Of a stretch of 64,000 nucleotides of DNA, positions 43,592 to 52,714 are shown in pieces. The position numbers and the translations under genes were made by a program. The DNA lies in assembly GCA_028868305.1 (NCBI GenBank), contig JAGWUS010000004.1, positions 43,099 to 107,098 of the forward strand, written 5' to 3'. Each line of letters begins with the position of its first letter. Position 1 is the first letter of the stretch. Under the pieces are notes generated by a model. That model saw nothing but the letters and a program-made list of their open reading frames with translations, did no database searches and was not told the origin of the DNA. Source of the DNA: Burkholderiales bacterium (lineage in GTDB: Bacteria > Pseudomonadota > Gammaproteobacteria > Burkholderiales > Burkholderiaceae_C).

Positions 43592-44323
43592 ATGACTAAC
43601 AGCACAAACCCACCCTCCAAACAGCCACCTACCCCGACGCAGGCAGCAGCAGAAAAATCACAGGCCACCATCGCTTTGGGTTGGTTGCACACTGCGCGAT
43701 TCCTCACCACCGCCCCGCAGCTGCACTTTCTGCCCGAACTCGACGTTCCTGAAATTGCCTTTGTCGGACGCTCAAACGCGGGCAAATCGACCTGCATCAA
43801 CACACTGACGCAGCAGAAGCAACTAGCCTTTGCATCCAAGAAACCTGGTCGTACCCAGCACATCAATCTTTTCGCTCTGGGCAAACAGGGGGTTACCGAC
43901 GCTGTTTTGACCGATTTGCCGGGTTACGGCTATGCCGCGGTGCCCAAACAGGACAAGATCCGCTGGCAGCAGGTGATGGCCAATTATCTGGTGAGCCGCA
44001 AGAATCTGAAGGCCATCGTGCTGATGTGCGATCCGCGCCACGGCATGACCGAACTCGATGAGATCCTGCTGGATGTAATTCGTCCCCGCGTCGAGGAAGG
44101 CCTGAAATTTCTGGTCATCCTCACCAAGGCGGACAAACTGACACGCACCGAAGGAGCCAAAGTGCTGTCCATCACCAAGCTTCAGGCGGGCGGCGGCGAG
44201 GTGAAGTTGTTTTCTGCCACCAAACGCACCGGTATTGAAGATGTGGCGCAGCTGCTGTGGCGCTGGGCCCATCCGGAACCTGCGGCCACGGCACCTGCAT
44301 CACCCACGCCACCGGCAGCCTAG
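43592..44323 (+). CDS. engB: Ribosome biogenesis GTPase EngB (YsxC/YihA)
   Basis: EngB (243 aa) helps assembly of the large ribosomal subunit. G1 GRSNAGKST (59-67), G3 DLPGYGYA and G4 LTKADK are intact. The start gives a long, low-complexity N-terminus (about 1-25), and the last ~15 residues are Ala/Pro-rich. The ATG is divergent from the cytochrome c4 gene; the end overlaps the next gene tail-to-tail by four bases. Confidence 0.95.
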   Translation: MTNSTNPPSKQPPTPTQAAAEKSQATIALGWLHTARFLTTAPQLHFLPELDVPEIAFVGRSNAGKSTCINTLTQQKQLAFASKKPGRTQHINLFALGKQGVTDAVLTDLPGYGYAAVPKQDKIRWQQVMANYLVSRKNLKAIVLMCDPRHGMTELDEILLDVIRPRVEEGLKFLVILTKADKLTRTEGAKVLSITKLQAGGGEVKLFSATKRTGIEDVAQLLWRWAHPEPAATAPASPTPPAA

Positions 44324-45186
44324 TAGGGCGCCACTTCGCCGGACGGGCGGTCCTTGAATCGCTTGTGCACCCAATAGTACTGCGACGGCATGGTGTCAAT
44401 GTAAGCCTGCAACTCCAGATTCATGCGCGCGGTGTCGGCCATCGGGTCGTTGGACGGAAAATTTCTCCAGGCGGGGAATACCTCCACGTCATACCCTGCA
44501 GGTGTCATGCGGGAAATTACCGGAACCACCTTGGCACGCCCCAAGCGCGCGAACCGTGAAAGCGATGGCACCGTAGCTGCCTGCACCCCAAAAAACGGTA
44601 CAAACACCGACTCCCCCGGTCCGAAATTCATGTCCGGCAGCAGGTACAGAGGTTGCCCTGCTTTTAGTCCGGCAAGGATGGGTTTGACACCGTCGATGCG
44701 ACCAAACAACTGGGCATCGCCAAAACGCTTGCGCCCATGGTAAATCCAGGCATCCGAAGTCTTGTTGGCCTGGTCGGTATAGATCGTGTTGAACGCGCGC
44801 GGAACCTGTTGTGTCAGTGCCGTCCAGCCGGCATCCAGCCCCATGAAATGCGGTGCGAAGATGACCGTAGGCGCATTGCCCTCCAACTCGCGCAGTGCAC
44901 CAACAAGCTTCAATCGCTTGCGCGTCGTGTCCGGCGCACCATGCCACAACCAGCCTCTATCCAGCCAGGACTGGGCAAAACAGACGAAAGTTTCCACTGT
45001 GGTGCAATGCAGTTGCTGTGGGGTCCAGTGTGGAAAACACAGGCGCAGATTGGTCAGAACCACCCGTCGCCGGGAAGGCACCGCCCAAAACAGCGTTCGG
45101 CCCAGCAGCCAGCCCAGACCGCGCAGCCAGGGCAACGGCATCCAGGCCGTCATCTCCAGCAATTTCAGTGCAATTCGCGTCAGCAT
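44320..45186 (-). CDS. LpxL/HtrB-family lipid A acyltransferase 1
   Basis: The ATG at 45186 gives 288 aa with an N-terminal membrane segment (about 8-32); the longer ORF would start inside the upstream gene. The HX4D motif is HFMGLD, and the family's DQANKTSDAW-like and LPDMNFGPGESVFVPFFG segments follow. LpxL-type enzymes add secondary acyl chains to lipid A at the inner membrane. The neighbouring gene is a paralogue. Confidence 0.88.
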   Translation of the reverse strand: MLTRIALKLLEMTAWMPLPWLRGLGWLLGRTLFWAVPSRRRVVLTNLRLCFPHWTPQQLHCTTVETFVCFAQSWLDRGWLWHGAPDTTRKRLKLVGALRELEGNAPTVIFAPHFMGLDAGWTALTQQVPRAFNTIYTDQANKTSDAWIYHGRKRFGDAQLFGRIDGVKPILAGLKAGQPLYLLPDMNFGPGESVFVPFFGVQAATVPSLSRFARLGRAKVVPVISRMTPAGYDVEVFPAWRNFPSNDPMADTARMNLELQAYIDTMPSQYYWVHKRFKDRPSGEVAPY

Positions 45187-45205
45187 GCAGCGTGGGGTCC
45201 AGGGT

Positions 45206-46036
45206 TCACAACATGTCCCGCGGTTGCTTGTAACGTGCATAGCCCCACAAATACTGACCCGGGGATTGCAGCACCAGCGTCTCCATGGCACGGTTAATCT
45301 GCAAAGCAGCCTGCTCCACACTGCCCGCCAAAGCGGCTCCCAGGGGCGCCACGTGCACCACATAGCCCTGGCCCCAGCTCAGGCGCTCCCCCCAGGCCAC
45401 CAGAACCACGGCACCCGTCTGCAATGCCAACCGGGCCGAAAGCGTCATGGTGTAGGCATCCCGTCCAAAGAATGGCAACCATACGCCCAAGCCCGCAGGT
45501 GGTACCTGATCCGGAAGCAAGCCCACACTGTGCCCCTGCTTGAGTGCCTTGATCAACTGCTTGACCCCAGCCAACGTGGTGGGCGCGGTCATCAACCCCG
45601 GGCGGGCGCGCGAAGCCACGACCCAATCGCGCAACCAGGCCTGGCGTGGAGGCCGGAATAGCACCGTCATCGGGTGCCCTGCGCAACCGTAACGCGCAGC
45701 GTAAGCCTGTGCTGTCACTTCAAAGCATCCCAGATGGGGGGTTAAAAAAACCATTCCGCAAGCCCGGGCAAGGGCAGCGTCAATATGTTCCTGTCCCTGC
45801 CATTGCACAGCGACCGGGGCGCCTTGCCACAGCCGGGGCAATTCCACCACCATTTTGCCGGCCTCGCCCACGGCACTGCGCCAGCCCATAGCGCCAATGC
45901 CGGCCAGCCGCACGTTGTCCAGAAACCTCCGCCGATAGACCCTGGATCCCAAAAACGCCAGCCAGCCCAGCATCCATCCCAGGCCATGCAGCAGCCACAA
46001 GGGCAGCAGGGACAGCAGTTTGAAGACAAGGGTCAT
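45206..46036 (-). CDS. LpxL/HtrB-family lipid A acyltransferase 2
   Basis: The ATG at 46036 is chosen because a membrane segment (MTLVFKLLSLLPLWLLHGLG) begins there. The 276-aa product has HX4E (HLGCFE), a motif near the usual HX4D/E, and the LLPDQVPPAGLGVWLPFFG segment. It is 20 bases upstream of the first acyltransferase. Two tandem genes suggest a hexa-acylated lipid A; which chain each adds is not visible. It diverges from metK. Confidence 0.88.
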   Translation of the reverse strand: MTLVFKLLSLLPLWLLHGLGWMLGWLAFLGSRVYRRRFLDNVRLAGIGAMGWRSAVGEAGKMVVELPRLWQGAPVAVQWQGQEHIDAALARACGMVFLTPHLGCFEVTAQAYAARYGCAGHPMTVLFRPPRQAWLRDWVVASRARPGLMTAPTTLAGVKQLIKALKQGHSVGLLPDQVPPAGLGVWLPFFGRDAYTMTLSARLALQTGAVVLVAWGERLSWGQGYVVHVAPLGAALAGSVEQAALQINRAMETLVLQSPGQYLWGYARYKQPRDML

Positions 46037-46214
46037 GACTGAGCTAAAATCAAAAGGTCGCTGAGTTACGGAACTACTTGCAGGGCGACACCATGGTGGC
46101 ATCTCTATACGGGTTGCCATTGTGCCTTGTCAATTCTGACGAATCTGCTAAAGCGTTCGCTGCAAGCTCCAAAGCCCAAGCAACGCGACTTGATGAACTT
46201 TTTGGAGAACATGT
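46037..46214. other. Divergent acyltransferase / metK intergenic region and metK leader
   Basis: This 178-bp gap has a perfect 10-base palindrome CACCATGGTG (46090-46099) and short pairings such as GTCGC with GCGAC. An ORF from ATG 46093 (preceded by AGGG) runs out of frame through the metK start. I recognise no known SAM or SAH riboswitch here. Confidence 0.35.
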
Positions 46215-47399
46215 ATGGCGAACGATTTCCTCTTCACGTCCGAGTCTGTTTCTGAAGGCCACCCCGACAAGGTGGCAGACCAGATTTCTGACGCAATCCT
46301 CGATGCGATTTTCAAGCAGGACCCCAAGTCCCGCGTCGCTGCTGAAACCTTGACCAACACCGGCCTGGTGGTGCTGGCGGGTGAGATCACCACCAACGCG
46401 CATGTGGACTACATCCAGGTGGCGCGCGACACCATCAAGCGTATTGGCTACGACAACACCGAATACGGTATCGACTACAAAGGCTGCGCCGTGCTTGTGG
46501 CCTACGACAAGCAGTCCAACGACATCGCCCAGGGCGTGGACCACGCGTCCGATGACCACCTGAACACCGGTGCCGGCGACCAGGGCCTGATGTTCGGCTA
46601 CGCCTGCGACGAAACACCCGAACTGATGCCCGCGCCGATTTACTACGCCCACCGCCTGATGGAACGCCAGGCCCAGTTACGCAAAGACGGCCGCCTGCCC
46701 TTCTTGCGCCCTGACGCCAAGAGCCAGGTCACCATGCGTTATGTGGACGGCAAGCCCCACAGCATTGACACCGTGGTGCTGTCTACCCAGCACAGCCCGG
46801 ACCAGTCGCAGGATCAGCACCACATGAAGGCCAGCTTCACCGAGGCCATCATCGAAGAAATCATCAAACCCGTGCTGCCCAAGGAATGGCTACAGAACAC
46901 CAAGTATCTGATCAACCCCACCGGCCGTTTTGTGGTAGGTGGCCCCCAGGGTGATTGTGGTTTGACCGGTCGCAAAATCATCGTGGACACCTACGGTGGC
47001 GCTTGCCCCCACGGTGGTGGCGCGTTCTCCGGCAAAGACCCCTCCAAGGTGGACCGCTCTGCCGCCTACGCCGCGCGTTATGTGGCCAAGAACGTGGTGG
47101 CTGCCGGCCTGGCCAAGCAGTGCCAGGTGCAAGTGGCCTACGCTATTGGTGTGGCCCACCCCATGAACATCACGGTCTACACCGAAGGCACCGGCGTCAT
47201 TCCTGACGACAAGCTGTCTGCCCTGGTAGCCGAGCACTTTGACCTGCGCCCCAAGGGGATCATCCAGATGCTGGATCTGCTGCGACCAATTTACGAGAAG
47301 ACCGCCTCCTACGGCCACTTCGGCCGCGAAGAGCCCGAGTTCACCTGGGAACGCACCGACAAAGCCGCATCGCTGCGTGCAGCCGCTGGCCTGAAATAA
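46215..47399 (+). CDS. metK: S-adenosylmethionine synthetase MetK
   Basis: MetK (394 aa) makes SAM from methionine and [33 protein letters not shown] and the P-loop-like [21 protein letters not shown] are present, as are the Mg and K ligands. A ribosome site GGAG precedes an ATG at 46211, but the canonical start [12 protein letters not shown] is at 46215. Confidence 0.97.
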   Translation: MANDFLFTSESVSEGHPDKVADQISDAILDAIFKQDPKSRVAAETLTNTGLVVLAGEITTNAHVDYIQVARDTIKRIGYDNTEYGIDYKGCAVLVAYDKQSNDIAQGVDHASDDHLNTGAGDQGLMFGYACDETPELMPAPIYYAHRLMERQAQLRKDGRLPFLRPDAKSQVTMRYVDGKPHSIDTVVLSTQHSPDQSQDQHHMKASFTEAIIEEIIKPVLPKEWLQNTKYLINPTGRFVVGGPQGDCGLTGRKIIVDTYGGACPHGGGAFSGKDPSKVDRSAAYAARYVAKNVVAAGLAKQCQVQVAYAIGVAHPMNITVYTEGTGVIPDDKLSALVAEHFDLRPKGIIQMLDLLRPIYEKTASYGHFGREEPEFTWERTDKAASLRAAAGLK

Positions 47400-47410
47400 G
47401 CGCTGCGCCG

Positions 47411-48643
47411 ATGAAACTGCAGACACAACGCTTCATAGACCGCTGGGTGGGCCAGCTGCTGTGCGCCGGTGTGTCTGCGTGGGTGCGCTTGACCGGGCTG
47501 TTCGGTGCACCCGTCCGTTTAGGGCAAGCACCTAAAAATATTCTGGTGATCCTGCTCTCCGAGATGGGCAGCATCGTGCTGGCCGGCCCCATGTTTGCCG
47601 AGTTGCGCCGCCGGTACCCGGGCGCCGCCATCCACATCCTGCAACTCAAGAAGAACCAGGAAGTCTCCAAACTGCTGTCGCTCACTGCAGTTGAATCCAT
47701 GCATACGTTGGACGACAGCTCGGGCGGCGCGCTGATTGGCGACATTCTCAAAATCAGCCTGCGCATGCGCAAGCTCGGGCTGGATGCTGTCATCGACTGC
47801 GAACTATTTTCCCGCGTCAGCGCCCTGCTCTCGTTCAGTACCGGTGCGCCGGTGCGTGTGGGCTTCACACCGCACACCCAAGAGGGCTTGTACCGCGGCA
47901 GCTTCATCAACCACGCCATTCCCTACAATCCCTACCAGCACATCAGCAAACAGTTTCTGTCACTGGTCGATGCCCTGAAGTCGCCCGAGGGTATGCCCCG
48001 CAACCGGGCTGGCGCTATCCGCGAGATTCCGGCCGAGCCCGAGCTGTCGGTCCCCTTCACGCCCGAGGAACTGGCCGCGTACCGCGCCAAGGTCGAATCC
48101 GACCACCCGATAACAACAACGCGCGCATTGGTGTTGGTTTATGCCGGCGGCGGCATTCTGCCAGAGCGCGCCTGGCCTGCCAGCCACTACGCCCGCGTGG
48201 TGCAGGGCCTGTGCGCTGCGGGTTATGCAGTGGGCCTGATCGGACTCAAGGACGATGCAGTACTAGCCCAAGACCTGCAAGCCCAAGTCGGACACAGCGC
48301 CTGCCTCGACCTGACCGGCTACACCAGGAGCATCCGCGAGTTGCTGATGCTCATGCATGCCAGTGTCCTGCTCATCACCAACGACGGTGGGCCCAGCCAT
48401 TTCGCCACCGTCACCCCCATCCAGACCATGGTGTTCTTCGGGCCCGAGACTGGCAAGCTTTATGGCCCGTTGGGCAAGCGCACCATCATCCTCGAATCGG
48501 GCATCGCCTGTTCGCCCTGCCTCACAGCTTATAACCATCGTCTGACCTTCTGTGACGGCGACAACCAGTGCCTCAAGCGCATTGCGCCCGACCCGGTGCT
48601 GGACCAGGCCCTGGCGATTCTGCAGGCCCAGTCCGCGGCATGA
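47411..48643 (+). CDS. Glycosyltransferase family 9 (ADP-heptose:LPS heptosyltransferase-like)
   Basis: A 410-aa protein with GT9 features: ILVILLSEMGSIVLAGPMF near the N-terminus and VLLITNDGGPSHFATVT plus FFGPETGKLYGPLG near the C-terminus. GT9 enzymes add heptose to LPS core in the cytoplasm. It starts 11 bases after metK and overlaps the gtrA-like gene by four bases, so it belongs to the surface-glycan cluster. The sugar and acceptor are unknown. Confidence 0.88.
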   Translation: MKLQTQRFIDRWVGQLLCAGVSAWVRLTGLFGAPVRLGQAPKNILVILLSEMGSIVLAGPMFAELRRRYPGAAIHILQLKKNQEVSKLLSLTAVESMHTLDDSSGGALIGDILKISLRMRKLGLDAVIDCELFSRVSALLSFSTGAPVRVGFTPHTQEGLYRGSFINHAIPYNPYQHISKQFLSLVDALKSPEGMPRNRAGAIREIPAEPELSVPFTPEELAAYRAKVESDHPITTTRALVLVYAGGGILPERAWPASHYARVVQGLCAAGYAVGLIGLKDDAVLAQDLQAQVGHSACLDLTGYTRSIRELLMLMHASVLLITNDGGPSHFATVTPIQTMVFFGPETGKLYGPLGKRTIILESGIACSPCLTAYNHRLTFCDGDNQCLKRIAPDPVLDQALAILQAQSAA

Positions 48644-49134
48644 GTTCCCCCAACGCGATACAGCGCGCCACACTGTGGACGCTGGGCCTGCTGGAACGCT
48701 ACCGCTACCTCAAGTTCGGCATCGTCGGCGCCAGCGGCACAGTGGTGAACCTGCTGGTGCTGCACTTCGGCCACGAGTACCTGTTCAACCAGATTGAAGC
48801 CGGCTACAACAAACCCTACTTCTCACTAGCGCTTGCCATCACCTTGGCCACGCTCAACAACTTCACCTGGAACCGGCTGTGGACCTGGGCTGACCGGGTC
48901 CGTACCCTGGAAGCTGGAGAGATTCACCCGGTCAGTCTGCGCCTGCTGGGCATGGAGTTTGGCCAGTATGTCACGGCCTCGGCATTTGGCAGTGCGCTGC
49001 AATACGTCCTGACACTGCTGCTGTCGGGCAGCATGGACTACCGGCTGGCCAACATCATTGCCATCATTGCCGCCAGTGTGAGCAACTTTCTGGCCAATGA
49101 CCGCTGGACTTTCAAGCGCCACAAAAAAGAATGA
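48640..49134 (+). CDS. GtrA-like membrane protein
   Basis: The ATG at 48640 gives 164 aa, overlapping the GT9 stop as ATGA. GtrA proteins have four membrane helices and are thought to flip or hold undecaprenyl-linked sugars. KFGIVGASGTVVNL is the family's first helix, and NFLANDRWTF is the conserved end. It is coupled to the GT39 gene, again by ATGA. Confidence 0.92.
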   Translation: MSSPNAIQRATLWTLGLLERYRYLKFGIVGASGTVVNLLVLHFGHEYLFNQIEAGYNKPYFSLALAITLATLNNFTWNRLWTWADRVRTLEAGEIHPVSLRLLGMEFGQYVTASAFGSALQYVLTLLLSGSMDYRLANIIAIIAASVSNFLANDRWTFKRHKKE

Positions 49135-50996
49135 AGCCCCCACGCTCCACCGCTGCGCGGGTCGCTGCCCCCCGAGGGGGTCGCATTTTTCCTTGGGGCG
49201 GCCCGACGGAAAAGCAGCCCCCACGCTCCGCCGCTGCGGTTCCGTGGCCCTGGATGGTGCTGGTGTTGCTGGCGGTGGGGGTTTACCTTTTCGGACTGGG
49301 CAGCTTCTATGCGCCGACCAACGGCGACGAGATGGTCTATATCCATATCGCCCGCATGACAGCCGAGTCGGGCCACTGGCTGCCCTTGCAATCCGAAATC
49401 ATCGACACCCGCAACACCAAGCCACCTTTGCTGTTCTGGCAGGCCATGGTGGCAGGCGATTGGGGCAACCACTGGAGTCTGCTGGCACTGCGCATCCCCA
49501 GCATCCTGTACACCTTTGCGACCACTGCGCTGCTGGCCCTGTTCACCTACCGCATGACGGATGGGGACCAGCCGCATAAACTGCGCACCTCCTGCCTGGC
49601 GGCGGTACTCTACCTGCTGTTTTTCTCGACCTTCCGCTATGGCCGTGTCTACCTGACTTCGGCACCCGAAACCTTCTGGCTGGCGCTGCCCATGTTCTGG
49701 CTACTGTGGCGCCAGTTACGGCCCAGCGTAGCAGATCAGACCACAGCGCGCCCCTTGGGATTCGTTGCCTACAGCCTGTTCGGCATCGCCATGGGCCTGG
49801 GCGCGGCCTACAAATCCTTTGCCCTGGTGGCGCCCGCCGCAGCAGCCCTGTGGGGCGCCATCCTCGCCACCGAAGAGGACATACGCTGGCCGACTTTGCT
49901 GCGCACCACGCTGGGCGTGACGTGGAGCGCGCTGCTGGGTGTGGGAATCTTCGCGTTGTGGTTTGTGCTGGACCCCGACCCTGCCTCGGTTTGGAAGGAA
50001 TTTGTGGTGGCGGAGAACGCCGGCAAAATGTCTGGCGGCCTGGGTTACTGGCATGCGGCGTTCTACGGCGCCTATCCCATGTGGACCCAACTGCTGGCTT
50101 ACCCGGAAAACGGTGGCCTGCTGTTCTTCGTGGTGCTGGGTTTCTTGCTGCTGGCACTGCCACGCGCCTTCCAACGCCAGACCTATGTGCAGATGGCACC
50201 CGTGCTGCGCATTGTGCTGGTCTGGCTGGTGGTGTGGCTGGTCATCTTTACGATCCCAAGCCAGCGCTCGGCGCGCTATGTCATCCCGGCCATGCCAGCG
50301 CTGGCGATAGTCATGGCCCTGGCATGGGAAAAAATTCCGCGTGCCTGGTTCTGGGTCACCGCGGCCATCACGGCTCCGGCCCTGGTCCTGCTGGCGCGCA
50401 TTGGTTGGGTCATGGCCGACATGCAGATTGCTGCGCCCTCGCAAAACGCTATGACTTTAATAGCTGCTTGCGTAGGTCTGGCGGTGGCTACAGCCACTTT
50501 TTCCATAAAGCGCTGGGTTCGAACAGGTGCGCTGGTGTCGTGCCTGGCGGTCTACGCCACGTTTGGCCTGATGGTGGTGCCGCTGGAGGCGCCCTCGGCC
50601 CAGTACAGTTTGAATGTTCAGGCGCAGGTCAAGGGCCAGCGCATCGCAGTTCCCAACGGTTTTACCGGCCAGTACGAACGTTTCCACTTTGTTTTCCCGG
50701 CCAGCCATGTCGTTCCCTATGACGCTGAAGGGCGCAACACCGGCGCGCTGAAGCCCGATCTGCCGCCCGCCGAACGTCTGCAGTTTCTGCTCGGCCAGTT
50801 TGATGCTGTGGTCTGGTTGCAGGAGAATTCGGACGACGCCGCCCCAAGCTGTGTGCCCACCTGCCGGGTGCTGGGTTCGCGCTGGCACGTCAAGAGCCGC
50901 CACAAGTCAGGCGAAGTGACGCTGAACAACCTGTGGTACCCGCAGCAATGGCTGTTCCGCAAGGAGTGGCTGATCGTGAAAACATCGGCGCAGTGA
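49131..50996 (+). CDS. GT39/PMT-like membrane glycosyltransferase
   Basis: A 621-aa polytopic protein (about 10-12 helices) with the ArnT/PMT-type acidic loop FYAPTNGDEMVY (about 62-73), the catalytic Asp-Glu region. It would add sugars from polyprenyl carriers in the periplasm. Residues about 1-40 (Pro/Arg-rich) come from a GC-rich repeat, so the native start may be nearer M43. A dispersed ~50-bp repeat is in frame in a late membrane helix (about residues 438-455). Confidence 0.86.
   Translation: MKPPRSTAARVAAPRGGRIFPWGGPTEKQPPRSAAAVPWPWMVLVLLAVGVYLFGLGSFYAPTNGDEMVYIHIARMTAESGHWLPLQSEIIDTRNTKPPLLFWQAMVAGDWGNHWSLLALRIPSILYTFATTALLALFTYRMTDGDQPHKLRTSCLAAVLYLLFFSTFRYGRVYLTSAPETFWLALPMFWLLWRQLRPSVADQTTARPLGFVAYSLFGIAMGLGAAYKSFALVAPAAAALWGAILATEEDIRWPTLLRTTLGVTWSALLGVGIFALWFVLDPDPASVWKEFVVAENAGKMSGGLGYWHAAFYGAYPMWTQLLAYPENGGLLFFVVLGFLLLALPRAFQRQTYVQMAPVLRIVLVWLVVWLVIFTIPSQRSARYVIPAMPALAIVMALAWEKIPRAWFWVTAAITAPALVLLARIGWVMADMQIAAPSQNAMTLIAACVGLAVATATFSIKRWVRTGALVSCLAVYATFGLMVVPLEAPSAQYSLNVQAQVKGQRIAVPNGFTGQYERFHFVFPASHVVPYDAEGRNTGALKPDLPPAERLQFLLGQFDAVVWLQENSDDAAPSCVPTCRVLGSRWHVKSRHKSGEVTLNNLWYPQQWLFRKEWLIVKTSAQ
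49135..49180 (+). repeat. GC-rich palindromic repeat, copy 1, in the GT39 5' end
   Basis: AGCCCCCACGCTCCACCGCT, then GCGCGGGTCGCTG and C6-GA-G5. A shorter second copy of the first 23 bases lies 81 bases on. The type is familiar from Comamonadaceae intergenic repeats, though this copy is inside a gene. Confidence 0.65.
49216..49238 (+). repeat. GC-rich palindromic repeat, partial copy 2
   Basis: AGCCCCCACGCTCCGCCGCT plus GCG is identical to copy 1 except one base, and is also in frame with the GT39 ORF. Confidence 0.6.
50446..50494 (+). repeat. Dispersed repeat, copy F, inside the GT39 gene
   Basis: ACGCTATGACTTTAATAGC, TGCTTGCGTAGG and a GGTGGCTACAGCC end. It is in frame and encodes part of a membrane helix (AMTLIAACVGLAVATATF). 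Confidence 0.6.
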
Positions 50997-51021
50997 GCGC
51001 TGATTCAACAACCGATTTGAC

Positions 51022-52044
51022 GTGCTGAAAGACATTCTCCAGAGCAGGCATTTTTTACGGCTGGCCTACGGCTCGGTGCTGCTCATTCTGATCACGCTGA
51101 CCGGCACCGTGGGCTACCACGCCATCGGTGCGCCCAACGCCACCTGGATCGACAGCTTCTACATGACCTTCATCACCATCGCCACCATCGGCTATGGCGA
51201 GATCGTGGACTTATCGCAGCATCCCATGGGGCGACTGTTCACAGTTTTTATTGCTGTTCTGGGCATCGCCACCCTGAGCTACCTGTTTTCCATGCTGGTG
51301 GCGCTGCTCATTGATACTGACCTAAATGCTGGTTTGAGGAAGAAACGTATGGAAAAGACAATAGCAGCCACGCGCGGGCACTACATCATCTGCGGTATCG
51401 GCCGGGTAGGGACCAACGTTGCAATTGAACTTCTACGAACCAAACGGGCCATTGTGGTGATCGAATCCGACCGTGAAGCGCTGGACCGTTGGCTGGGAAT
51501 CTACCCCGAAACACTCTACCTGCATGACGATGCCGCCGATGACCAGGCCCTGCTCAAGGCAGGCCTGGCCAATGCGGCAGGTGTCTTTGCGGTTACGGGG
51601 GACGACAGCCATAACCTGATGGTGGCACTCTCGGTGAAGATGACGCACCCCAAAACACGGGTGGTGGTGCGCCTGCATGACATCCGTAACACCAAAAAAG
51701 CGCACCGTGCGGGTGCCGACGAAATTGTCTCACCCGACTTCACCGGTGGCATGCGCATTGCCTCGGCCATGGTGCGCCCCCATGTGGTCAATTTCATGGA
51801 CAAGATGCTGCACAGCGATGAGGGGCTGCGTGTCGAAGAAGTAGTTGTGCCAAACGATTTTGCCACCATCGCGATGGCAGAACTCATTCCCAAGTCCCGC
51901 GACTACCTGATCATGGCGATTCAGGAAAACGGGAAGTGGATCTTCAACCCATCCGATGACCATCCTGTCAAAGGAGGTGTCACTCTGGTGATGATGGCTA
52001 ACCCCGAGGGACGCACGCACGTCGAAAAACTGGTCAGAGGCTGA
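51022..52044 (+). CDS. Two-helix potassium channel with TrkA (RCK) domain
   Basis: A 340-aa protein from a GTG start: TM1 (about 14-33), pore helix and filter TIGYGE (about 55-60), TM2 (about 72-95), then an RCK domain with YIICGIGRVGTNVAIEL and a TrkA-C end. RCK channels are gated by ligands or nucleotides. The filter differs from the usual TVGYGD at two positions. It follows the GT39 gene by 25 bases. Confidence 0.9.
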   Translation: MLKDILQSRHFLRLAYGSVLLILITLTGTVGYHAIGAPNATWIDSFYMTFITIATIGYGEIVDLSQHPMGRLFTVFIAVLGIATLSYLFSMLVALLIDTDLNAGLRKKRMEKTIAATRGHYIICGIGRVGTNVAIELLRTKRAIVVIESDREALDRWLGIYPETLYLHDDAADDQALLKAGLANAAGVFAVTGDDSHNLMVALSVKMTHPKTRVVVRLHDIRNTKKAHRAGADEIVSPDFTGGMRIASAMVRPHVVNFMDKMLHSDEGLRVEEVVVPNDFATIAMAELIPKSRDYLIMAIQENGKWIFNPSDDHPVKGGVTLVMMANPEGRTHVEKLVRG

Positions 52045-52714
52045 ACCGGCCTCCAGCCCGGCACCGCTGCCGGTGCATCAGCATGCGTCCGCCAAGAACA
52101 TGCAGTGCCAGCCACAGCCAGGGGTCCAGCAGCGCGTCCCAGGCGTTGCCGCTGGGTAGGCGCAGTGCCGCAAATACCAACATGGCAAGTGCTATCACCC
52201 CGTGAGCACAGGGTGTCGCTGGCTCTTTGTGGCGCAAGGCCCAGGGCAGCAGCACTGCCACCACCACCACCACGGGCACGGCAGGAGAAAAACCCCATGC
52301 GTACAACGCCACGGGAAACACCGCGAAGGTGTCGAGCAGCAAAACCCAGCCCAGCAGCACACCCGCCAGCACCAGGAAACCCCGGGCTGATTGCCCCTCT
52401 GCAAGCGACACCGCAGAACGCCAATAGCGCTGATACAGATCCAAAGCGCACAGCAGAACCAGGCTGATACTGGGTGCCTGAAAAGCCAGGCCAAGCCAGT
52501 GACTGGGGGCGTAGGGGCCAGGTAGACAGGTCCATAGCGCCAGCACAGCGGCAAACACCAGTTGCACCGCGCGCGGCAAGCCGGTCCACCGACCCAGGCC
52601 AGCAGCCAGCCAGGCCAGCACCACCGCCCAGCCCAGGTGCAGCCACCAGATTGACAGCGCCAGCGCCGGCAGGCGCGGGGCTTCGGTGCTGATGAGTTGA
52701 GCGAGCAGACTCAT
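52034..52714 (-). CDS. Polytopic membrane protein of unknown function
   Basis: The ATG at 52714 overlaps the sialidase-like gene stop as ATGA. The 226-aa product has about six hydrophobic segments (starting near 18, 46, 71, 105, 132 and 165), many Trp/Leu, and a basic tail (RQRCRAGGRFSL). I recognise no family. Tight coupling suggests a joint role with the sialidase-like protein. It overlaps the channel gene tail-to-tail by 11 bases. Confidence 0.7.
   Translation of the reverse strand: MSLLAQLISTEAPRLPALALSIWWLHLGWAVVLAWLAAGLGRWTGLPRAVQLVFAAVLALWTCLPGPYAPSHWLGLAFQAPSISLVLLCALDLYQRYWRSAVSLAEGQSARGFLVLAGVLLGWVLLLDTFAVFPVALYAWGFSPAVPVVVVVAVLLPWALRHKEPATPCAHGVIALAMLVFAALRLPSGNAWDALLDPWLWLALHVLGGRMLMHRQRCRAGGRFSL

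Noticed and set aside
46037..46214. SAM or SAH riboswitch upstream of metK
   Set aside because: I could not find the conserved stems and loops of any known SAM or SAH class.
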